Below are positions 1-6,990 of a stretch of 7,069 nt of DNA, one piece after another. Source of the stretch: an uncultured Chloroflexota bacterium (lineage in GTDB: Bacteria; Chloroflexota; Dehalococcoidia; UBA3495); assembly GCA_913052545.1 (NCBI GenBank), contig CAJXEF010000105.1, positions 1-7,069 on the forward strand, written 5' to 3'. Both the position numbers and the translations under genes were made by a program. The notes under the pieces are model-generated. The model made no database searches. It was not told where the DNA came from and saw only the letters and a list, made by a program, of their open reading frames with translations. The stretch's first letter is position 1, and every line of letters begins with the position of its first letter.

Positions 1-7
1 CCAATTT

Positions 8-49
8 ATATACAAACCCCCCGAACTAGTAATCGGGGGGTTTGTATAT
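8..49. terminator. Perfect 17-bp hairpin, probable (bidirectional) terminator
   Basis: Arms 8-24 and 33-49 are exact reverse complements around an 8-nt loop (25-32). The stem has a block of six consecutive C:G pairs next to the loop and an A/T-rich base, so read from either strand a GC-rich stem runs into a T-rich stretch. It lies about 130 nt beyond the stop codon of the minus-strand gene ending at 182 and can terminate it. It may equally serve a plus-strand gene to the left of the window. No gene is visible between the hairpin and position 181. Confidence 0.75.
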
Positions 50-181
50 TAGTCTACCAATAGATAACATTTGACAAATGGAAGTCGAATATCCGTGATT
101 GAAATCTCATTCTCGCAAACAGCTTATGGCAAAATATGCCGATAGTTGATTACAGTACCAAGCCCTATCACTCTTGGGATA

Positions 182-847
182 TCAATTTATAAATCGACCA
201 CCAAATACCGCCTCTGCGTATGAGCTACTCCACATTAGGTCTCCCTCCAATAAACCGACATTTTCGGCAAATATCTCAGATCTAGACAGTATATATTTAA
301 TACAATCGCGCGCTGCATCAGCTGCTGGCTTATCATTGTATATAGTGGTAACAATTATTCGGTGCTCAGATATATAGGTAACCCTAAGCCGTATTAAGCC
401 TCGGATGCTTCGAAAAAGATCTCTCGTGCCACTAAACTCCGATATCAAAGGATCATATTCAGAAACTGAGACGTCGACCAGGTGATGAGTAACGTACCGG
501 GGCGGGATGATTTCTTTGGCATAATGTCCTATCTCGGCTGTCAGTGATTGGTCATTACCGTCAAACCCCCAGATTATTTCTCCCTCCAAAATATCTGGCT
601 GTTGGACTACAAACTCAACCAAAGAATCATTAATATCATTTTCCCTTGAACGGATGGTGTCCGCAGATTCTTGATTCTCGTAGATCGAATACACGACCAG
701 ACAATCTTCGGCACCGTGGCTGAGACGAGCCCCTATGACTCCTGAGAATACCTTTGTGCTTTGGTCCATTTGAGGCACCAAGCTTGCCAACATAGAATCT
801 TTTTTTGCCTTATCAAAATAGACAATTGTATGTCTTGAATATGCCAT
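182..847 (-). CDS. Tandem-duplicated ABM-like (dimeric alpha/beta barrel) protein, function unknown
   Basis: A predicted 221-residue soluble protein with no signal peptide or membrane segment. It consists of two homologous halves of about 90 residues (roughly 6-95 and 120-209). Residues 36-67 (GVIGARL...VVYSIYENQESADTIRS) align with 150-181 (GLIRLRV...VTTIYNDKPAADAARD) at an offset of 114, and ILEGEIIWGF (86-95) aligns with LLEGDLMWSS (199-208). Strand-turn-strand followed by a helix and a final strand is the pattern of ferredoxin-like ABM/EthD domains. In such families two domains normally pair as a dimer, so this chain could form the barrel alone; that is inference. No catalytic residue set is recognisable, so monooxygenase activity is not claimed. 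The frame stays open to a TTG at 862, but I prefer ATG 847 because a good ribosome binding site sits 6 nt before it. It has its own flanking hairpins, which suggests a monocistronic unit. I do not recognise a named family member. Confidence 0.75.
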   Translation of the reverse strand: MAYSRHTIVYFDKAKKDSMLASLVPQMDQSTKVFSGVIGARLSHGAEDCLVVYSIYENQESADTIRSRENDINDSLVEFVVQQPDILEGEIIWGFDGNDQSLTAEIGHYAKEIIPPRYVTHHLVDVSVSEYDPLISEFSGTRDLFRSIRGLIRLRVTYISEHRIIVTTIYNDKPAADAARDCIKYILSRSEIFAENVGLLEGDLMWSSSYAEAVFGGRFIN

Positions 848-853
848 TGCGGA

Positions 854-860
854 CTCCACC
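854..860 (-). promoter_or_regulatory. Ribosome binding site that decides the start at 847
   Basis: Read on the minus strand the sequence is GGTGGAG, followed by a 6-nt spacer and ATG (845-847). It lies inside the longer reading frame that begins at TTG 862. The duplicated domain starts only after the ATG, so the extra five residues of the longer version are probably untranslated leader. Confidence 0.6.
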
Positions 861-942
861 AACCGATTTATTTAAGTAACAGCGGCTATACGACGAACCG
901 GCTATCATAGTCTAACTGACGACCGTCTCAGCAAGCAAAGCA

Positions 943-988
943 TAACTAAATATAGCCCTCAAACGGAATTGAGGGCTATATTTAGTTA
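943..988. terminator. Perfect 20-bp hairpin, probable bidirectional terminator
   Basis: Arms 943-962 and 969-988 are exact reverse complements with a 6-nt loop (963-968). The loop-proximal part is GC-rich (GCCCTC/GAGGGC) and the base is A/T-rich, giving T-rich tails on both strands. It lies 60 nt beyond the stop of the minus-strand gene 1049-1447 and about 95 nt before the start of the next minus-strand gene. It therefore probably ends transcription of the former and separates the two ABM-like genes into independent units. Confidence 0.8.
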
Positions 989-1048
989 CAGTATCCAATT
1001 ATCAAACAAGAATCATTTACAACTGGATGAAACTTGAATCAAATGCCG

Positions 1049-1447
1049 TTACATACATTGTATAATTTCGCCGTGCATTATCATCCTAGGCTCAGAAGCC
1101 ATAAATGAAGCCAAGAAAGGATCCCACCAAGCAGCATCGTAGGGTACTGCTGCCATGTGTGCTTCAGTCCCTGCTATTCCGGTATAGACTTCATTCAGTG
1201 AATACAGAATGTTCCCGGTAGTGCCTTCGGTTGGGTCAAGCGGGTTTTTCAGTTCAGGCGACTTGGAAACATAATAATCCACTACAGAACCTAGCATTCC
1301 ATAGTTAGGATCTGCTGCTGTATATAACCGGTGTGTTTCACGCATCCAGGCTCCATGATCCGCCAATCTTGCTTCGACCTCTTCGGCTTGACCTTCAGGA
1401 ACCACCAATGAAAAATTGTACGTCCTATTTCCTATTTTTGAAGCCAT
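1049..1447 (-). CDS. Small ABM/EthD-like (dimeric alpha/beta barrel) hypothetical protein
   Basis: A 132-residue predicted cytosolic protein without signal peptide or membrane segment. The N-terminal strand YNFSLVVPEG (10-19) leads into a helix (20-39) carrying a His/Trp-rich motif, HGAWMRETH (31-39). A strand SVVDYYVS (54-61) and a strand-turn-helix ILYSLNEVYTGIAGTEAHMA (80-99) follow. The last resembles the ABM-family pattern in which a strand ends with E-x-Y and a helix ends with A-H. The C-terminus HGEIIQCM recalls the last strand of both halves of the neighbouring 182-847 protein (EGEIIW, EGDLMW), so the two may be distant relatives. H31, W34, H39 and H97 could line a pocket, but no known enzyme signature is matched. 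On the minus strand a GAGGGAG sequence lies 10 nt before the ATG. The gene is divergent from the MFS transporter across 368 bp. The fold assignment is moderately sure; the function is unknown. Confidence 0.7.
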   Translation of the reverse strand: MASKIGNRTYNFSLVVPEGQAEEVEARLADHGAWMRETHRLYTAADPNYGMLGSVVDYYVSKSPELKNPLDPTEGTTGNILYSLNEVYTGIAGTEAHMAAVPYDAAWWDPFLASFMASEPRMIMHGEIIQCM

Positions 1448-1632
1448 GGACTAACTACTCCCTCGTTTTGAATAAAGAAATACTAAATGATTTTTGAGTG
1501 TAAAGATAGTCGATAGTTACTTCCTTACCCCCGCGCTACAGATTTAATTACTACTTAGTTGGTGAAATCCTCTAATTAGAAAAAGCGAAAGAAATTCATT
1601 ATCGGGATCCTCATGATAAGCCGTCCAACAGA

Positions 1633-1648
1633 ACGAATCTACATTCGT
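1633..1648. promoter_or_regulatory. Operator-like palindrome upstream of transporter gene
   Basis: ACGAAT and ATTCGT are exact inverted repeats separated by 4 nt. A 16-bp dyad of this kind is the size typically bound by a dimeric helix-turn-helix regulator. It lies about 40 nt upstream of the first TATAAT hexamer. No regulator gene is present in the window, so the role is inferred from geometry only. Confidence 0.3.
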
Positions 1649-1747
1649 CCCAAGATTTATTTATGATTCGATTAATCCCTTAACGGAGTTATAATATATG
1701 TAACCTACGATAACAATCTGATGAATGATTAAAGCATATTATGCAAA

Positions 1748-1778
1748 TTGGTTTCACCTTGCTTCCCACGGATATAAT
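1748..1778 (+). promoter_or_regulatory. Candidate promoter of the MFS transporter
   Basis: A perfect -10 hexamer TATAAT (1773-1778) would place the transcription start about 30 nt before the ATG at 1816. The -35 element is poor: TTGGTT (1748-1753) shares only the TTG and gives a 19-nt spacer. The alternative TATAAT at 1690-1695 has TTCGAT (1667-1672) at 17 nt, also weak. One or both may work, perhaps with an activator. Confidence 0.35.
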
Positions 1779-1815
1779 GTCTTACACGATTAGTTGCCAA
1801 AAATGGTGATAATTC

Positions 1816-3120
1816 ATGGACCACCAAGATCAAAAGGAATCAAAACCTAAATATGGCTGGGTAATACTGGGATTAATATTCGGGAATTTATTTGTCGAAG
1901 GCGGTGTTAGGAATAGCCAACCGGTATTTTTACCAGCTCTAAAGCAAAGCTTCGGTGGAAGCACCGCACTGACAGCGGCAATATTTTCAGCCTCCGGTAT
2001 CGTAGGAGGATTTGCGTCACCATTTTTAGGCAAAATCCTCGACAAGATCGGACCTAGATTAATGTTTCCACTAGCCGGTATAGTAATCCTACTAGGATTC
2101 TGGGCCAGCAGTATGGTTAGCCACATGTGGCAGCTATTTCTCTTTTACAGCCTTATATCTACATTGGGATACACTACGATAGGTTCTTTCTCAGCGATAG
2201 CCGTATTGGCCCCATGGTTCCCCAGATCCAAAGGAGTAATGTTGGGAATCGCTGATTCCGGAAACCCTGCTGGCCAGGCAGTAATTACACCCCTTACTCA
2301 GTTCACGATCAGCAGCTTCGGATGGAGAACAGGATTTCAAGTAATCGGTCTGATTTTTTTCTTAGTAACCACACCTTTGAATTTTCTTTTTCAGCGTAAG
2401 CCCCCTGATTTCGATGCCAAATCAACCTTCCTGGAGCCCTCAGATTCAGAGGGTAACAAACCTGATAGCTATAACACCAGTTTAGATGTCGGCTCGAACG
2501 AGAAAAACATAGATCCAATTGAAGTCCAGAAATTCAACGCTTTCCGGGAACCCGCAGTTTGGTTCCTTTTACTGTCCAGATCAACAGGATCTATCGCACA
2601 TCAAATGACTAACCTACACATTATCGCATTTTTTGTTCTCGCGGGTTACGGTGAGATGCAATCAGCTACCGCCCTCGGTGTATCAGGTTTGATAGGGATA
2701 ATAGCTCGTCCTACCTTCGGCATATTGTCCGATAAACTAGGTAGGGAATTGGTTTTCACTATGGCAATGGGCATGACATTCTTATCAATAATGGTAGTTA
2801 TTCTACTTACAGCGGGCGCTAGCCTTTGGGCCTTAATATTATTCGTAGCTTTAACCGGTCTGAGCGACGGTTTGAGTGGATTAATTTTAGGAGCTAAAGC
2901 TGCGGATTTATATCCACCAAACATTTTGGGCACCGTCATGGGAGTGGTTGATATTGGTCGCGGTATTGGATGGGCTGCGGGTGGTGTATTAACCGGTTTG
3001 CTCTTTGATATATTCGGAGATTATATGTTGGCTTACTGGGTCGCTGCTTTCTTAGTGTTGTTTTCAATAGTAGCGCAATGGGGAGTCAAAATCGTAGAGC
3101 CAAAACGAATTGTTGCGTAA
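1816..3120 (+). CDS. MFS transporter, monocarboxylate/oxalate-formate (MCT/OFA)-like
   Basis: A 434-residue integral inner-membrane protein of the major facilitator superfamily, the usual size. Twelve hydrophobic segments are visible, approximately 13-35, 52-73, 83-103, 106-131, 140-163, 170-193, 246-277, 285-305, 312-333, 336-360, 372-398 and 402-422. A hydrophilic loop (about 194-245) divides the two six-helix halves. MFS motif A appears as GKILDKIGPR (72-81) between helices 2 and 3 and again as FGILSDKLGR (301-310) between helices 8 and 9. The start YGWVILG (13-19) and the helix 4-5 segment WFPRSKGVMLGIADSG (134-149) match the pattern of monocarboxylate and oxalate/formate-type carriers. 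A carboxylate is therefore the likeliest substrate class, but the actual substrate and coupling ion cannot be read. A modest GGTGAT lies 5 nt before the ATG. It converges with the isocitrate dehydrogenase gene on a shared terminator. Confidence 0.88.
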   Translation: MDHQDQKESKPKYGWVILGLIFGNLFVEGGVRNSQPVFLPALKQSFGGSTALTAAIFSASGIVGGFASPFLGKILDKIGPRLMFPLAGIVILLGFWASSMVSHMWQLFLFYSLISTLGYTTIGSFSAIAVLAPWFPRSKGVMLGIADSGNPAGQAVITPLTQFTISSFGWRTGFQVIGLIFFLVTTPLNFLFQRKPPDFDAKSTFLEPSDSEGNKPDSYNTSLDVGSNEKNIDPIEVQKFNAFREPAVWFLLLSRSTGSIAHQMTNLHIIAFFVLAGYGEMQSATALGVSGLIGIIARPTFGILSDKLGRELVFTMAMGMTFLSIMVVILLTAGASLWALILFVALTGLSDGLSGLILGAKAADLYPPNILGTVMGVVDIGRGIGWAAGGVLTGLLFDIFGDYMLAYWVAAFLVLFSIVAQWGVKIVEPKRIVA

Positions 3121-3203
3121 ATATTTTTTACGGTTTTACCGGATGAGCTTTGGGAATTCGCTATGTTTTCATAAATGTGCCCTACATATGTCGGTCGACC
3201 AGT

Positions 3204-3239
3204 AAAAGGCCTCTGGCCAAAAATGAGCAGAGGCCTTTT
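3204..3239. terminator. Bidirectional Rho-independent terminator between convergent genes
   Basis: AAAAGGCCTCTG (3204-3215) and CAGAGGCCTTTT (3228-3239) are exact 12-bp inverted repeats around a 12-nt loop. The GC-rich stem ends in a T4 run on either strand. It lies 83 nt after the transporter stop and about 105 nt after the stop of the minus-strand isocitrate dehydrogenase gene, so it can serve both. Confidence 0.85.
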
Positions 3240-3343
3240 GGAAGCTACACCGATATATCCAACTTTTCGGCCACTCTAAAACAAGGACATTTCACTCGTA
3301 TTCAGATTCCCCTAATACACCAACCTTTACACTTCATAGGCTA

Positions 3344-5572
3344 TTAAATAGAATCCACAATCGCGTTCAGAGTAGGACTCGGGCGCATGGCTTTAAACGT
3401 CATTTCTTCATTCGGATGGTAATATCCGCCAATATCCATCGGCTGCCCCTGAGCGTTAATAAGCTCCTGAGCTATCTTATCTTCATTGTCAGTCAACTCC
3501 TTGGCCACCGGAATAAACCGATCCTGCAGTTCTAGGTCTTGAGTTTGGTTAGCCAATGATTGCGCCCAATAGAGAGCGAGATAGAAATGGCTGCCCCTAG
3601 TATCCAGTTCATTGACCCGACGAGAAGGCGCTCGATTATGTTCCAAATGCTGGCCGATCGCCTGATCTAAGGTTTCAGCTAATACTTTTGCCTTATCATT
3701 ATTAAAGGCCTCACCAACATGTTCAAAAGATGCTACTAGGGCGCAAAATTCACCGAGGGAATCCCATCGAAGGTGGCCTTCCTCGAGGAATTGTTGTACA
3801 TGTCTCGGAGCCGATCCACCGGCACCGGTTTCAAACATGCCTCCACCATTAAGAAGTGGTACCACCGACAGCATCTTAGCACTGGTACCGAGTTCCAAAA
3901 TTGGGAAAAGGTCGGTCAAATAATCTCGTAGAACGTTACCGGTTACGGAAATACTGTCAAGGCCTGCCCTACTTCGCTCCATGCTGAATTTTACAGCATC
4001 TACCGTAGCCATGGTGCGAATATCCAATCCTGTAGTGTCGTAATCTGGAAGATATTCGTCTACCTTCTTAATCAACTCTGCGTCATGAGCTCGGTTCTGA
4101 TCCAGCCAAAATATGGAAGGTGAACCCGTAATTCTAGCCCGGGTGACACCCAGCTTGATCCAATCCTGAATCGGCTCATCAAGGGTCTGACACATTCGGA
4201 ATATATCGTCTTCCTCGACAAGCTGTTCCATTAGGGTAGCACCAGAGGAATCTACGACCCGAATTGTGCCGTTGCCGGGAGCTTTAAACGTCTTATCATG
4301 AGAACCATATTCCTCAGCCTTTTGCGCCATCAACCCTACGTTAGCTACACTGCCAAGGGTAGCCGGATCAAATGCTCCGTTTTCCTTGCAGTCGTCTATG
4401 ACAGCCTGGTACAAAGTCGCATAGGAGCGATCAGGAATCATCGCTACGGTATCATGCAACTCGTTGTCAGGACCCCAAGTCTGACCGCCATCTCTTATCA
4501 TGACAGGCATAGTTGCATCAATAATTACATCACTGGGAACATGTAGGTTGGTGATACCTCGATTGGAGTTCACCATATACAGTTCGGGCCGAGAGGCATA
4601 TACAGCCTGAATGTCTGACTCTATCTCCGCCCGTTTTTCATCGGTTAGAGACTGAATTTTAGTATATAGCTCTCCAATTCCATTATCGGGTCTCACTGCG
4701 AGCTCACCCATTTCAGCAGAGTGTTTCTCCAACACGTCCTCATAGTAGACTGACACACAATGACCGAAAATAATCGGGTCTGATATTCTCATCATTGTCG
4801 TCTTCACGTGAAGAGACAGTAATATTCCATCCGCTTTCGCTTTTTCCATTTCTTCACCGTAAAAGGTGCGGAGTTCTCTCACGTTCATTACTGCACAGTC
4901 AATGATTTCACCGGCTGTTAATGGGATATCAGATTTAAGAGTGGTCGTACGACCATCTCGGGTTACATATTCGATCCTGGCTGATCCTGCTGCAGTTACT
5001 GTCACAGCCTGCTCGCTTCCGTAAAAATCCCCACTGGTCATGTGGGCAACTCGGGATTTAGAATTTTCCGGCCAATCTCGCATCATGCGATGAGGATTTC
5101 GTTGGCCGTGTTCTTTAACCGAGGTCGAAGACCGCCGATCTGAATTCCCTTCCCGTAATACAGGATTTACAGCACTGCCCAAAACTTTAGAATAACGTTC
5201 AAAAACTTCCTGCTGGATGTCATTAGCAGGGTCATCCGGGTAGTCCGGCACATTATACCCCTTGTCCTGTAGTTCCTTTATAGCGCCCTTCAACTGTGGA
5301 ATAGAGGCGCTAATATTTGGCAACTTGATAATGTTTGCAGACGGGTCCAGACACAACTCACCTGACATCGTCAGATAATCTGGGAGTTTTTGATCATCCG
5401 TTAGGTTATCGGGAAAATTGGCGATAATCCTGCCAGTTAACGAGATATCCCAGCTCTCCAGTTCGATACCTGACCCTTTGGTAAATGCTTGGAGAATCGG
5501 TAACAACGAATGGGTAGCCAGGTTCGGTGCCTCATCGATTTTAGTGTAAATAATCTGGGACGCTTCTGGCAT
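3344..5572 (-). CDS. icd: Isocitrate dehydrogenase [NADP+], monomeric type
   Basis: Oxidative decarboxylation of isocitrate to 2-oxoglutarate with NADPH formation, in the cytosolic TCA cycle. At 742 residues it has the full length of the monomeric IDH family (about 740), which is unrelated in length to the roughly 400-residue homodimeric enzyme. The isocitrate-binding segment [16 protein letters not shown] (132-147) provides S133, N136, R140 and R146. By the family pattern, recalled from the Azotobacter vinelandii enzyme, K257 (HVKTTM) and Y422 ([10 protein letters not shown]) are catalytic. D352 (IIDATMP) plus D550 and D554 ([10 protein letters not shown]) bind the divalent metal, with R549 beside them. 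H591 (PRHVQQF), R602 (HLRWDS) and R651 are expected NADP+ contacts. All are present, so the enzyme should be active. On the minus strand AGGAAGGAG lies 6 nt before the ATG, and TAA is followed directly by an in-frame TAG. It is a single-gene unit. The symbol icd is also used for the dimeric type; this form is sometimes called icd2 or idh. Confidence 0.97.
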   Translation of the reverse strand: MPEASQIIYTKIDEAPNLATHSLLPILQAFTKGSGIELESWDISLTGRIIANFPDNLTDDQKLPDYLTMSGELCLDPSANIIKLPNISASIPQLKGAIKELQDKGYNVPDYPDDPANDIQQEVFERYSKVLGSAVNPVLREGNSDRRSSTSVKEHGQRNPHRMMRDWPENSKSRVAHMTSGDFYGSEQAVTVTAAGSARIEYVTRDGRTTTLKSDIPLTAGEIIDCAVMNVRELRTFYGEEMEKAKADGILLSLHVKTTMMRISDPIIFGHCVSVYYEDVLEKHSAEMGELAVRPDNGIGELYTKIQSLTDEKRAEIESDIQAVYASRPELYMVNSNRGITNLHVPSDVIIDATMPVMIRDGGQTWGPDNELHDTVAMIPDRSYATLYQAVIDDCKENGAFDPATLGSVANVGLMAQKAEEYGSHDKTFKAPGNGTIRVVDSSGATLMEQLVEEDDIFRMCQTLDEPIQDWIKLGVTRARITGSPSIFWLDQNRAHDAELIKKVDEYLPDYDTTGLDIRTMATVDAVKFSMERSRAGLDSISVTGNVLRDYLTDLFPILELGTSAKMLSVVPLLNGGGMFETGAGGSAPRHVQQFLEEGHLRWDSLGEFCALVASFEHVGEAFNNDKAKVLAETLDQAIGQHLEHNRAPSRRVNELDTRGSHFYLALYWAQSLANQTQDLELQDRFIPVAKELTDNEDKIAQELINAQGQPMDIGGYYHPNEEMTFKAMRPSPTLNAIVDSI

Positions 5573-5578
5573 ATTCTT

Positions 5579-5587
5579 CTCCTTCCT
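5579..5587 (-). promoter_or_regulatory. Strong ribosome binding site of icd
   Basis: On the minus strand AGGAAGGAG precedes the ATG (5570-5572) with a 6-nt spacer. This is the strongest Shine-Dalgarno match in the window, fitting a highly expressed central-metabolism enzyme, and it fixes the start codon. Confidence 0.75.
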
Positions 5588-5654
5588 AAATAAATTTTAC
5601 CGCATGCTACGGATTGCAAAGGTATATTTACTTCTATAGTTATCCGTATAAATT

Positions 5655-5674
5655 GATACCGATTATAAGGTATC
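5655..5674. promoter_or_regulatory. 20-bp dyad overlapping the candidate icd -10 element
   Basis: GATACC (5655-5660) and GGTATC (5669-5674) are exact inverted repeats around an 8-nt centre. The centre contains the minus-strand TATAAT (5662-5667). A dimeric repressor bound here would cover the -10 box of icd. The regulator is not encoded in the window; the assignment rests on symmetry and position. Confidence 0.35.
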
Positions 5675-5691
5675 TAAAATGACATTGCCTA
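5662..5691 (-). promoter_or_regulatory. Candidate icd promoter
   Basis: Read on the minus strand, a perfect -10 hexamer TATAAT (5662-5667) is preceded at 18 nt by TAGGCA (5686-5691), which shares four of six bases with TTGACA. The predicted transcript would have a leader of roughly 80 nt before the icd ATG. Confidence 0.35.
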
Positions 5692-5718
5692 GTCCTAAAT
5701 TTAACCCTTGGTCGTCGC

Positions 5719-5732
5719 TCTAAATTTTTAGA
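5719..5732. promoter_or_regulatory. TCTAAA/TTTAGA dyad in divergent promoter region
   Basis: TCTAAA (5719-5724) and TTTAGA (5727-5732) are inverted repeats two nt apart. Related CTAAA-containing words recur nearby on either strand (around 5673-5679, 5692-5699 and 5743-5752). The dyad lies about 40 nt upstream of the -35 box of the plus-strand gene, a common activator position. The region is AT-rich, so chance is a real alternative. Confidence 0.25.
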
Positions 5733-5772
5733 CACTTACCATCTTAGATTTACCTATTTCAGTAACTCCTAA

Positions 5773-5801
5773 TTGACGCTTTGATTCACCATCTCTAGAA
5801 T
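5773..5801 (+). promoter_or_regulatory. Near-consensus promoter of the Gfo/Idh/MocA gene
   Basis: TTGACG (5773-5778) and TAGAAT (5796-5801) each match five of six consensus bases and are separated by the optimal 17 nt. Transcription would start near 5808, leaving a leader of about 28 nt that contains the ribosome binding site AAAGGAG (5821-5827). This is the best housekeeping-type promoter in the window. Confidence 0.6.
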
Positions 5802-5835
5802 CTTCAAGATATCAACATTTAAAGGAGCACAAATA

Positions 5836-6933
5836 ATGGCCGACAAAATTCGCCTTGGATTTGTAGGAGCTAACGTCAACTCGACCTGGTCATCCCAGTC
5901 TCATTTTCCCGCTTTGCTGGCTAGCCCTGACGTCGAGCTTACTGCCGTGTGTACTACCAGGCCCGAGAGCGCTGAGGAGGCACGTAAAGCGTTCGGAGCA
6001 AAACTAGCCTTCCATGATTTTGAAGCCATGGCATCATCTCCCGAAATAGACGCGATAGCCGTGGTCGTACGTGTGCCAGCACACTACGGACCAACAAAAG
6101 CAGCAATAGAAGCCGGAAAGCACGTCTATACCGAATGGCCACTTGGCCGAAACACCTCAGAAGCTGAGGAATTAGCCAAACTCGCGCAAGCAAAAGGCAT
6201 TCATACAGTAGTGGGTCTCCAATCGAGGGTCAGCCCTGCATTGTTATATATCAAGGAGTTAATCGAAACCGGTTATCTAGGCGAGGTTCTTTCTTGCCAC
6301 GTTACCACCATGCGGGACGGAGCATTGGAACGACCCTCCAGTAGAACTTGGCAACGTGATATAAACCTCGGCGCTAATACATTGACCATCGCTAACGGGC
6401 ATGTTATTGATGCCTTACGATTCATCTTGGGTGACTTCAAAAGAGTATCCTGCATGGTTACGACCCAGGTGAAACAAATATACGAGACCGATACTCAACA
6501 ATTTGTCGATGTCACCGCTCCGGATAATGTTAGAGTATCCGGTGAACTCGAACGTGGAGCCGCTGCATCAGTGCACGTTGGGGCCGTCCCGTGGGCCGGG
6601 GCAGGATTCCGTATGGAGATATATGGTCGCAAGGGCACTATTGTGACCACAGGAACAGTCTCATCTCAACGGGGAGAGATGCTACGAGTTCAAGGGACCC
6701 AGGGAACCCAGGAATTAGAGGACCTGGACATACCAGACCGTTTCGTTTATGTCCCGGATGACTTTCCCCGCGGAGATCCCTTTAATGTCGGTCAAATGTA
6801 TTCTTTGTTCGCTGACGCGATAAGGACGGGTCAAAACAAATTACCAACATTCGATACAGCTGTTGACCTGCATCGTTTCCTTGATACCATCAAGGCGGCA
6901 TCTGATACTGGCAAGGAGTTAACAGTAGCTTAA
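5836..6933 (+). CDS. Gal80-like Gfo/Idh/MocA family NAD(P)-binding protein
   Basis: A 365-residue cytosolic protein, the normal length for Gfo/Idh/MocA proteins. The N-terminal Rossmann domain (about 1-125) begins with the strand and nucleotide-binding turn IRLGFVGANVNS (5-16), a variant of GxGxxG. It continues with the acidic helix region after VELTAVCTTR (33-42). The C-terminal mixed alpha/beta domain (about 126-365) contains GHVID (188-192), matching the conserved G-H-x-x-D of the family. The closest pattern I recognise is the Gal80 branch: a hydrophobic E-W segment (TEWPL, 99-103; VEWAL in Gal80), then LQSRVSPALLYIKELIETGYLGE (128-150), corresponding to LQGRKSPY..AKELIS.G.IGD. The usual EKP motif is therefore EWP, without the catalytic lysine. 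Either it acts on a sugar derivative by another residue, or it is a sensor or regulator as in yeast Gal80. AAAGGAG sits 8 nt before the ATG. It is divergent from icd and has its own promoter. Confidence 0.88.
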   Translation: MADKIRLGFVGANVNSTWSSQSHFPALLASPDVELTAVCTTRPESAEEARKAFGAKLAFHDFEAMASSPEIDAIAVVVRVPAHYGPTKAAIEAGKHVYTEWPLGRNTSEAEELAKLAQAKGIHTVVGLQSRVSPALLYIKELIETGYLGEVLSCHVTTMRDGALERPSSRTWQRDINLGANTLTIANGHVIDALRFILGDFKRVSCMVTTQVKQIYETDTQQFVDVTAPDNVRVSGELERGAAASVHVGAVPWAGAGFRMEIYGRKGTIVTTGTVSSQRGEMLRVQGTQGTQELEDLDIPDRFVYVPDDFPRGDPFNVGQMYSLFADAIRTGQNKLPTFDTAVDLHRFLDTIKAASDTGKELTVA

Positions 6934-6990
6934 CATTATTGGCTACATATAGTTGAAGTTTATTTTAGAGCGCTCGAACACTGGCCTACC

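Larger units (their letters stand above)
1448..1815. other. Divergent intergenic region (368 bp) with promoter-like elements
   Basis: No convincing gene is seen here. The region separates the minus-strand ABM-like gene from the plus-strand transporter and must hold both promoters. Two perfect TATAAT hexamers are visible on the plus strand, at 1690-1695 and 1773-1778, and a 6+6 palindrome at 1633-1648. A weaker 5-bp dyad TTATC/GATAA (1599-1603, 1615-1619) lies to its left. I could not find a good minus-strand -35/-10 pair for the ABM-like gene. Confidence 0.6.

Noticed and set aside
71..99. TTGACA on the plus strand near the left edge, as a possible promoter
   Set aside because: There is no acceptable -10 hexamer at 16-18 nt, and the only downstream plus-strand frame is a shadow.
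174..377. Open frame of 67 codons on the plus strand
   Set aside because: It lies antisense to the well-supported duplicated ABM-like gene, which shows internal homology; this is a shadow frame.
848..862. Five-codon upstream extension of the duplicated ABM-like gene from TTG 862
   Set aside because: The extension overlaps the ribosome binding site for the ATG at 847 and has no ribosome binding site of its own that I can see.
182..1447. IsdG/HmoA-type heme-degrading oxygenases
   Set aside because: The fold pattern is compatible, but the Asn/Trp/His catalytic triad in the required positions is not recognisable, so only an ABM-like fold is claimed.
3150..3347. Open frame of 65 codons on the plus strand between the transporter and icd
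   Set aside because: It runs straight through the terminator hairpin at 3204-3239, has no ribosome binding site and no protein-like pattern, and touches the 3' end of icd.
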